Shown piece after piece: positions 1 through 12,532 of a stretch of 64,000 nt of DNA. Origin of the DNA: Micrasema longulum (lineage: Eukaryota > Arthropoda > Insecta > Trichoptera > Brachycentridae). The stretch is from contig JAGVSM010001160.1 in assembly GCA_022494885.1 (NCBI GenBank), forward strand, positions 1 through 64,000. Direction: 5' to 3'. The first letter of the stretch is position 1. Every line of letters begins with the position of its first letter. Both the position numbers and the translations under genes were made by a program. The notes under the pieces are model-generated. The model saw only the letters and a list, made by a program, of their open reading frames with translations, was not told the origin of the DNA and did not search any database.

Positions 1-15
1 ACGCCGTGTAAAAAT

Positions 16-360
16 TTATATAATATGCAAAATTAAAATAAAAAAAGTTAATTTGGACGTAGGGCTAATTATGTTATGGGAACGTGTTGTTGAAGTAGAA
101 GGTAGAATATTGCTCCATTGGTAACCCGATTTAGAAACGAAGACGTTTTCTCCGTCATTTTGGCTGTTTTCTTCTAAATTAACACTATCCTGGTCGAAAT
201 AATCAGATTCATCGTAATCTTCGATTACAAAGTCATCTGTTTCAGAAACATCATCTGAAGATTCTAACTCTAAATCACTGTCATCACTGGAAGACACTTC
301 AATATCCGTATCGTTTAGAAGCTGCTCAATAACATCATCCGTCAAATTTTTTCTACTCAT
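16..360 (-). pseudogene. piggyBac-type transposase N-terminal fragment
   Basis: An open frame of 114 codons starts MSRKNLTDDVIEQLLND and is followed by a long Asp/Glu/Ser acidic stretch, then GYQWSNILPSTSTTRSHNI. An acidic leader followed by a Trp-containing W-S-x-x-P segment and R-x-H-N-I is the usual N-terminus of piggyBac/PGBD transposases. The frame stops at the left edge without the catalytic DDD domain, so this is a truncated relic or an internally deleted copy. Family assignment is by pattern only. Confidence 0.45.
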
Positions 361-3300
361 TTTGAGATTGGTGAAGAAAAAAAAGGTTTTATAAATTTTA
401 AAAAATTCACTTATTATTCAAAAAACACCTTTGTATGCAAAATCCAATGCGCAATATCCAGATAGCTAAATATAAAAATTATGTTTATTTGAAATTATTA
501 GTCATAATAATACTTTTTTCTAAACACCCTTAGCATGCAAAATCTTACTCGCGTAAACTGGTTTTTTGTGGTTATTCCGGAAACAGATGAGACGTGCAAA
601 TTGACCGAAGTATCAAAGATCACTAAACTGTGGAGCAAACAGCAAATGAATTGTGATGCATGCTGTTTGCGCGGGGGGGAAAAAAAGACAAATGTGAATT
701 ATTATTAAAAGAGTTCCGCGGAAAAATATTTTAATATCTTCGATACATTTGTAACATAATGGAGCAGAGTTATGCATAAAATGAAATCAATATGATGATT
801 AACAAAAAAGGTATTGAACAAATATGCTACCTGGGGGACCCCAGATACCCCCCTTAGGCACGGGAGGGCTAAGGGCATTATGTCCACCGATCCTGTTAAG
901 TTTCAAAATATGATAACTTTTTTTGTCAAAAAAATTAAAAAAGTACACACCAAATGACCTTGAACGTCCCATACTTATAATAAATCTTGAAAACCACCCG
1001 ATGGATCTAAACCTGGTTTTCACTGTCACGTAACGTGTCCTAAAACAAAGCTACTTGTATTTGTTGCATCTTCGAAAAATAAAAATTAGTACGTCATATT
1101 CATTTCTTACCGAAAATTACCGTAAAATACCGTGGAGATTTTACCGCCTTGCATCCCGAATTTATTGCGATACAAGTAAATATCGTTTTTGCTACCATTT
1201 ATGCTTGCAATATACACATGTATGTTCATAAGGATGAATGACAATATCCGACTAAGACCTTCCATATAATCTTTCAAACTCACAGTGAAAGGGGCAGTGA
1301 ACGTAATAAAGTTAAATTGAATTGAAATAATATACGAAATTAGAAATTTCAAAAGATCTACTCATTTATTGACCAAAATATTGTTTTTTTGAATGAGTAA
1401 AACCGATAGGAAGACCCAGTCTTTAAAACGGTTTCGGGTATATGGAGGAATGTACTCCTGCTCCGGGGAATTACGCTTTCGGGAATTTTCCCGCGGTACA
1501 TCATTACTTGCACCTCCAGTACCTTATGCACCATTGGGTGCGAAAAAGAGTTTGATGGTGATGAACATAATGTCATTGTATTATTTTAGATGTTTGTAAA
1601 TCTAATATTGTGGATCATCGTAATATATCATTTTTATTTGAGAATAAAAAATACTGTTTTGTAATCCACTGTATTTGTTTACACAACTGAATATATAATA
1701 TATGTATTATGTATGTTTACTTGTTAAATAACCCTAAAGAGGGAAACATTTTGTAGCCGAAACTAGACAGTCAAATTGTACAAAAAAAAAAACTTTTTTT
1801 TTTTGTATAATTTGATTGTTTTGGTAATTTTGTTGATAGTTAATTTTCTGCTTACTAAAGTTGAAGGTGTAAACAAGGACTTATACGCTCGCATACGTTA
1901 ATGTTTATTGTATGCAATTATTACTTTATTATGTCTATATAATGATTTAAATCATATATACATTTAAATTAACAATGCACTGGCCTATGCACCATTAGGT
2001 TCTGATAAGGGTTTGGTGATAATGTATTTCAATATAAATTTTACTGATGTATATATAAATTTACTTTAATATAAAGAAATATTCGTTTTTATAAACGATA
2101 AATCGATATTATTATCGAAACTTATTTAAACGAATAATGGCGGTACATTACTTTTTCACTAACACATTCGTAAAAACTCTTTGCGATGTTCTTATGAATA
2201 TTTTTAAACCTGTTATTATAATCGAATATTTTATATCAGTTTAAAAAAAAAAAGGTATTCATTTAAGAGCAATATTTTCCGAATAATAAATAATTTACAT
2301 GAAAACTAAAAACTGCACAAATAAGTGCATATTATTTATTTATACCCTTTCTAATTTATATTATAAATAAGTGGGTTATATTGTTCATTTTGTTTATATA
2401 TGTATTTTAAGTTTAAGTAAAATATTATTAAAAGTGTTTGCACGTAATTGATGAAAAATAAGTAGTGCATTTTTTTATTTTAATGTTTCTGTATATTATT
2501 TTTCATTGATTGTAAAACAAATAAATACATTAATGTCAGGCGGGATGGGATCTCTATGAAGACGACAGATATTATTTAATAATACGCTAATTAGCAGCGT
2601 GGTTTATTTACATTTCTGTGCGTTTGACTTAACGGTTCCTAATTTATCATTTCATTTGTGAATAAAAACTAACAGATTTAAGATATATACGAATTAAAAC
2701 ATATAAACAAAATTTAAATAATAATACGTTGTGTATAAAAATACTTATTTAGTCATGTTTCTTACAATAAAGGGAACATTATGAAAATTCATCAAAAATA
2801 TTTAATACGTTCGGTATTTTTTTACTTGTCTAAATCACTCTATAGCTAACAATATATTGAATGCTTAAAAATAATACAGTTTTTTTTCTATTAAGCTAAC
2901 GAAATAGTAAAAAAAATCAATGCCAACCTAGCCAAATAAAAAATATCTATCTTTGCTCTTTTGCCTAAATTTTGGGTTTCTGCCTGATCAATTTCAATAT
3001 ATGAAATTCAATTTTAAAAACCATGTTAGGTTTTTAACACAGAAAAATAATTTTAGTTTGGTTAAATTAATTTATCAATTTTTGAGACCAAATCTCAACT
3101 CCATAGAACCAAATTCCTGTGTATTGAAAGCAAAATACAAAACAATTGTGTTTATAAACAAAATGAACAAAAAATCTTTTGAAAATAGGGAACAAGATTT
3201 TTTCTAATCAGTGTGAACTCGGATATGAAACTAGAAATAAAAATGAAGTAAGTCTGCCATTTAGTAAGAAAACAAAGACTCAGAACTCGTTGGTTCACCG

Positions 3301-3503
3301 AGGTGGACCATCAGAAACAAGAGTTTAAGGAAAGACCATTAGAAATAAGAGAACAAAAAAAATTCATTTCATTTGAATGTTAGTTGATAAAACATGTGTG
3401 TAGCAGATAAGTTAGCTCTTAAAAAGTGATTGCATTCGAGTTGGTCTTAAAATTTTTTTTAATTAGTGAAATGTTAATAATTATTATATATTTTAATAAC
3501 AAT
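361..3503. other. Gene-free AT-rich stretch with repeat debris
   Basis: No supported coding sequence. It contains a pair of similar segments at about 421-455 and 522-556 (both contain a form of AACACCCTT...GCATGCAAAATC), SINE-tail-like pieces at about 1515-1565 and 1970-2025 (GCACCATTGGGTGCG type), and long A/T runs. Small open frames here are low complexity or chance. Confidence 0.5.
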
Positions 3504-3766
3504 TCGTCGTCGTCATTCCCTTTCCGTACCTAATGGTGCTTAGATTACTGCAGTGGTACACAAATCGCAGCGTATCTTGATCATTTTTTGTTACATGAAG
3601 GTAAGATGATCAGTCTTACGCTTCAGGTACCAGTCCAGGCACTATGAAATATTCTGGTGGGAAAACACCTTTTAAAATAAATATTTCTTACCAACCATGT
3701 CGGGAATCGAACCCGAGACCTCTTGCATGGGAGACAAATGCGCTTATCATTACACCACGAGGCCGA
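3504..3766 (-). repeat. tRNA-derived SINE (family 1), near full length
   Basis: On the minus strand a tRNA-like head carries an A box (GTGGTGTAATGATAAGCG type) and a B box (GGTTCGATTCCCGAC). A body of about 150 bp follows, and the 3' end shows the family signature GCACCATTAGGT-like segment and a GAC/GAT-rich tail. It matches the copies at 9039, 32043, 48431 and 53815. Confidence 0.85.
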
Positions 3767-6700
3767 ATAATAATTATATAAAGGTTAATATATTAGCACA
3801 TTCATGTATTGTGTTTGTACTATTTAAGGACAAAACAAAAATAAAAAAAACAAAAAAATATTAAAACCCATAACTTTATCAGACAAGAAAAGCACGAATA
3901 TAAAAATGTAAAGTTTTGAAGTGACAGAGGCAATGTAGCATAATGTATTTCTTTATATTAAATCAGAGCTACAGACAGTATTACATATATGAAATAATTA
4001 CAGTTTTGAAAAAAATGCCTCAAAAGTATCGAATATTTCAATATATATATACATTTATATTTGTTTTTATTTTATTTATGAAATATATAATACATATCTA
4101 AGATATTATACTCCCAGGAATTTAAAAAAACCTCATTTGGGACCGTAAATAAAAATGAGACATTTTTGTGACAATACATAATATCATACATAGTAAATAC
4201 ATCCAAAATTGTAAGAAAACAAAAAGAAACATAAAGCATAGTACTTTACACCATCTATATAAATAACATTAGTAACTATCACTATCAAAAAGATTTAAGT
4301 AATATTTTTTAATTACGACACTTTTGAATTGGCTATTCGATTTTTCGTGTTTTAATATTTATTTAAAATTCGGAATGGTCAATACTTTCCAGAAACCTTT
4401 TTCCGAACTTCGTTGAGCAAAACTTAGGTATATGAAAATTCCCTGATTTACGCGTTATTATTATTATTTCCGCAATATTATTTTATTAAATTATTTTATA
4501 GAAATACACCATTCTTTCTCAATGGTCCCCTTGGTAAAACCTGTGTGAATGAATATTTCTTTTATTAAAAAAAAAGTAATAATAATAACAAAAAATAGAA
4601 AAAATACCTAATTAAAAAACACCTTTTTCTAAACAGAAATGACCGAAAAATATTTTTTTACAATAATAATAATATTACGAGTACAATACAAGTTTTTATG
4701 TATTTTTTTAGTTAGTGTATACAATAAAGCATTATAAGAGTAGGCATATTTATTTTATATATTTTTAATTAATATTTTTTCTTTCATTCTTCATACTTCA
4801 TAAGTATTTTGAAAAAACCAACGCATTATCCATAAATAAAAAGTCGACTACGGGAATAATCTAATTCGGTTATTCGAACTATTAATATTGATAATAATCG
4901 TTTGCGATTAAGCATACCCCAACAGATTTATGTCTGACAGACCGGGTCGTATTCATTTTACAACGCGTGTGAAAAGGTAACAGATTTTGTATGCGTTTGC
5001 AGGATAAGCGCGGTAAAATATCGGGTAGTATGGATTTGCGTGGCAGGTGTGAAAACGGCCATACTGTATTTAAACATCTCAAAACCCAGACGGTGTTTTT
5101 TCCTCCTTAAGTAAACTCGCAGATTACAGATATTATTTCAAGCTCATCTATTTGGAGAATAGCATTTCGAACATTATTTCCTAGGAACCATTTTTTTTCG
5201 ATAGTATACGGCCAACGTATTATGACACCAGTTCATTCGTCCGCCCGTCATAATATAATTTTAATGGCGCTTTGCTCGGCGCATGTGTCAATTTTTGGCA
5301 TTATTCATTTTAAAAAAGGGTCGGAGCAGACGGAGGCGGTCACGTGGCAGTACTTAGTCTAAACATTTTTGTTGCAATATTATTGGGAAAATATCTAATA
5401 TTTTTTTATTTTTTTTAACTTTTGCAAATAGTTATTGTATTAAAATAATGAAGAATATACCTACGTATATCGCGAAGTTATTAATTGTTTTTTAATGGTG
5501 GATTGCTGGTAATCATTATTTTAATTAAAAATAAGTAGGTGTTCCGTCTTCTGCTATCCGCACCTAAGGCGGAGAAATGATGCTGTATTCACACAAAACC
5601 ACAGAAAAATAAGCAGTGTATATTCTTTATAATGCAGGTACAAATTATGGAGAGAAAAAAAAGATTTCCTTTACAAAAAAAATATTGCTATCATCAAAAG
5701 AGCTGAGTGAGAGTGGATTATATGTATTTAATATTTATTTTAATTTAATGGTGAACTCAGTGTGTAAAGTGACTACTAAAACCAGCCAATGACAGGATAT
5801 AAGTCCTGTAAATGCCTAGTCTTCTATTTTCGCTTCTCAAAAATCTTTTCCCTCTGTGTTGCAATAAATGTCTACATACTAGGCTTTTACTACAAGAGCA
5901 CATAATATTTTTTTCTTCAGTCGAATTGTATATTCAAGTCCTGTGTTAACAAATCTCGACAACTTTAGAAGTTATGTATTAACTATGTATTATTAAGTAT
6001 GTTTTTTTTCATAGGATCTCACGTCATATGATGAATTGTGATGCTTTCACACTTAAAGACTACACAGACAGGGTATTGTATAAGCTTAACCGATTCACAA
6101 AGCTTAATTACTCACAAGAACTGTGTTATATTATAAAAAGCTATCATACTTAATCACTCGTACAATAATACAGTTCAAATCATGGCTTATCCAAAAAAAA
6201 GCAGTACAAGCGAAATACTCAACATTATCTTTATGAAATAATAACAAAAAATAATAATTGTAGTGGATGACTCGAAAAATTTTCACAATGTTTTTCAATT
6301 ATTTTGTAATAAACTTTTCTTCTCGTAAATCTGCAGATTTAAGAAACACGCCGGTAAAATATAAATGGCCGTGAAAAGGATTAAACTACAACAGGCCTTT
6401 CGGAGAGAAACCATCGCTTTTGCCATTTTGGTGAGGAGTCAGCCCACTCGATAGGCTCCCCTAAAGGTTTATATTACAACTAGATGTATCAGTACGTGTT
6501 GGCCTTTTCAATTAACCCAAAGAAAAATAGGCTTGTGTTTTTTCAAGCTCCAACAAGAGGGAAAGGTTTTATTTATTGGGAGCGGTACAAGTACTGGTAT
6601 GTACATATTGTTTTCATTAAAAAACATGTATGAATTTATCTAACCTGGGGAAAATTAGTTGAAATTTTGCTAGAAATTCAAAGTCAGTCATTTAAAGCAG

Positions 6701-8370
6701 GGAAAATCACTACATCAAGAGGGAATTGCACCAAAAAAAAAGGTTGAGATAAATAAAGGTACAAGTGAAATGATTATTGTGTTTTAGTCAAAATGTAGAA
6801 AATAGGTTGCAGGAAAAAGGAAAGATAACACAACCCATTTTACCCATTTTGTCGAAAACGCAACAATTGAATTTATTGTGCCCACGTAGAAAGGCATATA
6901 CCATACAAACGAAAAACAGTTTTATTGAAACGCAAAACGGTATATATAGCAACGAGGTGCCATTGACAATCATTGAATTGTGTGAAATAAGCATTGTTTA
7001 TTGTTGTTTGTTTATGGAAACGTTTCTTTTAATATAAGGCGTAATTGAGTTGTTTTTTTTTTATAGAATAGGCAATTTTTTCGTCGCCCGTAAAAATAAC
7101 AAAAACGTCAGCGGTGTCGTTTTTTAAAGGACGATTTGAAATTCAACCGTATATAAATTAAGATGGGTATCCCTACATTTTTTTTCATTTAAAACTCGTC
7201 CAAAATATTCCACTTTTTTTATAATTATATTTTTATATGGATACATTTTTTCCTTAATTAAGGTCCTCCTCTACCAAAACATGATAATATCGACCGAAAA
7301 TTTACAAATTACGATGAAATAACTTAAACACAACAAAACCAGAAAAGACAACTAATAAATATATTCACATATTACAACAGAGATGAAGAACATTTAAGAT
7401 AAGGCAATATATAAGTCTAGGCATCTACAGGGCTTATGACCTGTCGTTGGCTGGTTTAAGTGACCACTTTACACACTGTGTAACATTCACCATTCTGCTC
7501 ATATTTGAACATCTATTTTCTTAAATTCTTTCATCTGTTGATGTTTGTGAAGTTAAGAAGCTGAAACCTTCATTTATGCGGGTGAGATTCATCGAATTGA
7601 ATTATTTCACCTACATACTAGGCAACGCCTGAAAAAATTTTTTTTTTCAATTTCTATCCTTTTTATGGACCAGGTGGATTTATCAACAAGCTTTTTAACT
7701 TCATCAAGAGATGAAAGAATTGAAGGAATATAGATGTTCAAATACGGGCAGAATGGTGAATGTTACACAGTGTGTAAAGTGGCCACTTAAACCAGCCAAT
7801 GACAGGTCATAAGCCCTGTAGATGCCTAGACTTCTATATTGCCTTTCTTAAATGTTCTTTATCTCTTGTAATATGTTAATGTTAACAGCTCCCCAGGAAG
7901 TTGAATCCAGTCCTAGTCTACGAAAATTTGGACAAACTCAAAATATTGTTAGTTCTTCATATGCACAAAAACATTCGTAAAATGCGTATATACAAGAATA
8001 ACATAAAAGAGTTGGTTATAGTAAAAAATATGATCGATAAGTATTTAAAATTGGTCAAAATGTAAACAAATACGTAGTAGACTGTTATTGAATTAATATT
8101 TTTAAAAACTACGCAGGGGTAAAAATTACGAACAATATCCGATTGTCCCATTGAGAATACAAAAGGGTAAAATGAGGAACATTAATTGGACCAACGCTTA
8201 GTAAAGTATGGGATTCTTATCTGAAACTCAACCATAAAGCTTAATGGGCTGGAAATATTAATGCCGAATCGTTATATAATACTTCGCAAGGGCTCAATAA
8301 AGAGAAATGGCTGATTAACTTGGGCGAATTGGTTTAGCGTTAGCTAAACTTAGTGCTAAGAATACTGCGT
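3767..8370. other. Gene-free AT-rich stretch; CpG-richer patch at about 4890-5360
   Basis: No supported gene. At about 4890-5090 and 5190-5360 the composition changes to more CpG (several CG dinucleotides per 50 bp), unlike the surrounding DNA. A foldback-family arm lies at about 5755-5890 and a complete foldback element at 7368-7950. Open frames of 60-86 codons here show no recognisable family. Confidence 0.4.
7368..7950. repeat. Foldback element F1 with long inverted arms
   Basis: The left arm (7368-about 7530) reads CATATTACAACAGAGATGAAG, then a segment with ACAGGGCTTATGACCTGTC, GGCTGGTTTAAGTG and ACACTGTGTAACATTC. The right arm (about 7722-7875) is its reverse complement, and an unpaired extension runs to about 7950. 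No coding capacity. Related arms recur at least seven times in the window. Confidence 0.75.
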
Positions 8371-8429
8371 ACACATACACACATTAGACATGCGTTGTTC
8401 GCGATCGACCCGGTTATACCGACAAGGTC

Positions 8430-8600
8430 GGTAACATTGAACTAGAGATACGTTTTTTTCATCTCGGTCAGTTAGTTCGCGAACGAAAAGAGCGCCGAAC
8501 TAAATGAATCTTCGTGTCATTCGGATCTACGTATCTTTTGTATTATTCGTATATTTTATGTCTCTAGCTCATTTAGTTCTTTCGTTCGCAACGATTGTAT
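8430..8600. repeat. Palindromic repeat, copy 1
   Basis: Internal inverted repeat: GCGAACGAAA...GAACTAAATGA at about 8478-8507 pairs with TCATTTAGTTCTTTCGTTCGC at about 8568-8590. The right half (CTTCGTGTCATTCGGATC... to TTCGTTCGC) is homologous in inverted orientation to 9470-9580. Confidence 0.6.
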
Positions 8601-9038
8601 CCGTATTCCGCGTCACCATACGGTATGCGTAGTTAGTAGACAGGTTAGTATAGGTAAATTATTTTAAGTTGAGGCCACGCATACATAGTCATTTGCTCTG
8701 TCTATAAAGATTTCCAAAGTGTACAAGTGTGTGTTTATTAAACACGGAGACACAATAAACACGAATCATCGAAATCCAAACGGCATAAAACTAGGGTGGA
8801 TTGACATTTATTGTACTGTTTTGTATTTATTTAAAATGTATTCATTGGCTACTTTTGTAAACACTTCTCCCTTATCATCAAAAGATACTCAAAATAAATA
8901 AAACAAAGTATAAAACTTAATATTTTTACATGTAAACAAATATTCTCTTTGTAAATAAACCTTACTAAAAATATTGAAATAATAATTATTTTTCCATTCA
9001 AAACCAGCAATCATTTAAAAAATATTTATATATTATTT

Positions 9039-9294
9039 CATCATAATTCCTTTTCCGCATCTAATGGTGCATAGGACACTGCATTGGTACACCAATCGCA
9101 GCTAATCTCGATATTTTTTTTACATGAAGGTAAGATTATCAGTCTTACGCTTCACTTGTCAGTCTAGGGACTTTGAAATGTTTTAGTATAAAACGTCTTT
9201 TTAATTAAATATTTCATGTCAACCATGTCGGGAATCGAACCCGAGACCTCTTGCATGGTAGGAAAACGCACTAATTACTGCACCGTGAGGCTGA
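9039..9294 (-). repeat. tRNA-derived SINE (family 1), near full length
   Basis: Minus-strand head with B box GGTTCGATTCCCGACATGG, preceded by the CATGCAAGAGGTCTC anticodon-arm region; the 3' part shows the CCAATGCAGTGTCCTATGCACC signature. Same structure as the copy at 3504. Confidence 0.85.
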
Positions 9295-9464
9295 CTAGAT
9301 ATTGTTCATTTAATTTTAAAATAATTTACTTTGAATTTTTTTAAATAATTAAAAAATATATAAAATTATTTCAAGTACTATAAGGATGCTAGAATTTCAA
9401 ACATTCATTCGTTTTGTAGCTGCAAGACATGCAGAAATCTAGCTTCTATTTCGCACTCGCACAC

Positions 9465-9720
9465 ACTCCGCTCAAGTGAACAAAAGAACTAAACGAACTA
9501 GAGACCCGAAAGAAACGAAGAAACAAATGATACGAAAGATACGATGATACAAATGATACGAAGATGCGAAATATGCGGAGATATGATGGCCTAAATGAGC
9601 CGAATGAGCAAAAGATACATTCGTTCAATTGAACTACTCAAAAGATTCGGTCACTTTAAAGATACAGATCAAGTGACACGTATCTTTTCGGTGACAGGGT
9701 CTTACCCACCTCTAGCACAC
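9465..9720. repeat. Palindromic repeat, copy 2 (inverted relative to 8430-8600)
   Basis: Contains AAGAACTAAACGAACTAGAGAC followed by many short GATACGA/GATACAA units, the reverse complement of the right half of the element at 8430. The far end reads CAGGGTCTTACCCACCTCTA, which looks like a hAT-type terminus. The two copies flank the SINE at 9039. Confidence 0.5.
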
Positions 9721-9750
9721 ATGCAGTGTAATACGAGTATTACATTAGAG

Positions 9751-10908
9751 CAGAGGTTCCCATTTTTTTGGCTGTGGAGCCCGAATTGATCTACCTTTTT
9801 GGCGGAACCTCATCTCGACAATGAAAAAGTAAACTGTCAAAAATGTTATACTTAAGACTCATGACACCTTATTGCCTGCATGTTGTAATGTCCGATTTGA
9901 AAATAAAGACTACAGAAGTATTAAATTAAAAATCTTTACTGCACGTATTTTATGTGAAGAATTAATTTTTTTCACGGTTTTACTTACAATAGCACTAAAA
10001 TTAGGTTTAATGTCCGACAATTGAATACGGAGATCTGGAGCGGCATCCAGTCTAATTATGAACTTGTTTTTAGTGGAGGCGTAAGCTTAAAAGTCAGTCT
10101 CACATCGGTAAGTCGGTACAAGCGGAAGCAGAACCATGATAGCCTTCTCAACGACTGCAGGGTGTTCATCTGTAACGCCAATCCAAAAGTTATTTAAGTT
10201 TGAATCAGCTGACTAATATCCCTCTTTACGACCATCGAATAGCTCCTCCGAAATTGGGATCGAGAAGGAGTGTTCTCAAAGTCACAACTGACTTGGAGAC
10301 CTCTGCAGAAAAACGCAGAGAGGATCTGTGGAGAGAGAAACTCCGAGATAGGCTGTAGATAGTGCCATCTGAAAGCACAAACACCGCCCACAATTTGGGC
10401 TTCCCTGCGTGGAAAGTTCTCAATAGACTAAGGGTAGGGGTGTGGAGATGCAAATACAATCAACGGGGGGGGGGTTTTCTGGGGGGAGATGATATGAACT
10501 GCGATTGTGGAGAACTGCAGGATGATCCTGATCTGCTGCGGTTTCCACAAATGCAGTTAACTTGTGATGATAATGATTTAAGGGTGGCCACTGACAAGAC
10601 GATATCTGTCGCTGCACAATGGAGTGGTAAGGTCTAAAGTCCGGACCCGATAAGTAAGTAAGTAAGCTGGCGAATTTTTTTGTTTTAGGGAGGATGAATT
10701 CTTATCATCGATCAAATTCTTATACTCCAACAGAGTTAATATTGATGGTTTGGTCTGATTAAAGAATGGATTCTAAACCCAGTCAATGTCCTGTAACTCC
10801 TTTAGGAAATATTCAAGGATTTTTGAGGCCCATTTATGATTTTCTCTCGGAACTGTGACCTTTCTACGTAACCCCGGGGTCCCGCGGAACACCTTTTAAG
10901 AACCGCTG
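9751..10908. mobile_element. hAT-type DNA transposon relic with 8-bp target duplication
   Basis: The left end is CAGAGGTTCCC and the right end, read on the minus strand, is CAGCGGTTCTT. They form imperfect terminal inverted repeats of about 30 bp, both continuing into a purine-rich GTGGAGCCC/CGCGGGACCC segment. The element is flanked by the exact 8-bp repeat CATTAGAG at 9743-9750 and 10909-10916. An 8-bp duplication and CAG-starting ends are hallmarks of hAT. No intact transposase is left; the middle is occupied by a LINE fragment. Confidence 0.8.
10200..10660 (+). pseudogene. Non-LTR retrotransposon C-terminal fragment nested in the hAT element
   Basis: Plus-strand frame with AWKVLNRLRVGVWRCKYN, then CDCGE and DPDLLRFPQMQLTC and AAQWSGKV, the familiar end of LINE polyproteins (W-x-x-L-N-R-L-R-x-x-x-G-R-C...C-D-C-G...H-x-L-x-x-C-P). 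It is broken by a G-run frameshift near 10470 and ends in an AAGTAAGTAAGT simple tail. Confidence 0.7.
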
Positions 10909-12118
10909 CATTAGAGTACAGAGTGTTCGAATGCTAGATAAGCCCATGTTGATGTGTTAGTGTATGTCGATAAACCAAGTAAACATTAAAATTTAAAATT
11001 TTCGCTAGTGTAAGCACGCACAGTTAAATGATTACTCTAAGTCTACAAAAGATTAGAATGGACTATACATTATCTCTTCTTCGAACTTTATAAAATAACT
11101 ATCGTCGTCATTGGCATATAAAACAATATTTTCAATTAGTCCAAATGTTTGCCGACGTGGACTGGATTTCAACCCTTATGGAGTTGTTAAGGTTAACAGA
11201 TTACAACAGCGATGGAGGACATTTTAGAGAAGGGAATATGGAAGAATGGGCATTTACAGCACTTAAGATGTGTCATTGACTGGTTTAAGAAATGATAATT
11301 GAGATATAGCTTCTGTAAACTCACTCTATACTATAGTAAGAAATTAAAGTAATAAATAATATGCCAAACAACAGTGAGTACTAAATTAAATAATACAAAA
11401 ATACATAGTGAAAAAACATAAAAATATCAGAATTACTACAAATTGGATTACCTGCAGGGTTAGTTGTGAAGTGTACTTTTTTAAAACAAAGATTGTTTAC
11501 GCGATTTGACGAGAATCACAAAAAAACCCCTCCTAAAAAAATACATTTCAAGCGAATATCGAGTTTGAAAAAACGATCCTGAATTGCATTATGTAATATA
11601 ATTCAGTAAAGCTTTATGTATTGTTGTTTTTGTATTTAAATTATTATAAAAATAAAAAAATAAAAATGATCTTATTTGCGTACTGCCCGCCAAACAACGT
11701 GTAACGTATTTAAGACAAACATGTTTACGTGAAGCTTCAATTTGTTTACCAACTATAACAGTAATAGCATAAATTGACAGCTTATTCTAATTCAAGAGAT
11801 TCAGGTTTTTGCAAAAAGCACTTTGGATCCCAAAAACCCCCTACGAAGGCCGTTCGAAGGGTCTAGGATTATGCCGGAAGATATATGTTTGAATCAACGA
11901 TCGCACGAAGGCAGTCAGCTCTGATTTGTAGACATGCAATTGGATGAAAAAGAAAAAAAATATTTAGAAATTAGAGAGTATTTACCCTTCAAATAAACTA
12001 CGCAATGATTTGTACCTATTTTTTGTGTTAATTTTATTTATTTTTTATTTAGAATTTTGAAGTAGGGCACACATAAACATATTCTTATGTATGCTCTAAA
12101 AATTACATAAATTATTTA
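10909..12118. other. Gene-free stretch with one foldback-family arm
   Basis: Only a decayed arm of the foldback family is recognisable at about 11130-11295 (GGACTGGATTTCAACCC ... TGACTGGTTTAAG). No gene seen. Confidence 0.4.
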
Positions 12119-12214
12119 TAATCATGTGCATAGAGCACTCCATTGGTGCACCAATCGCGGTGTATTTTGATTTTTTTTTTTACATGAAAGTAAGATGATC
12201 AGTCTTATGCTATT
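12119..12214 (-). repeat. SINE family 1, 3'-part fragment
   Basis: Carries the signature CATTGGTGCACCAATCGCGG, TACATGAAAGTAAGATGATC and GTCTTATGC of the SINE body on the minus strand; the tRNA head is absent. Confidence 0.6.
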
Positions 12215-12532
12215 GTTTATAGACTGTTTATATGAATATTTTGCTTTAATTCCGTAAATTGGAGAAATTTTAAAAGCTACGTAGAAAAATACCGTAATAG
12301 AAATTTTGAAGGATGTAAAAAACATGATTCCAGGTTGTAATTTTAAATTACCTGCACAACAAAACAATTTAATAAAATCGATTTGTTTTGTCTTAACTTA
12401 TTTAAATAAACCAAAATATATTTTTAAAAGTATCTTATTGTTTACATTCGTATAAACTATTGAATAATCCTGAAACAAAATATGTGTATGTGTAAATAAA
12501 TAATGTAATGTAACGTAATATAAATATTTAGG

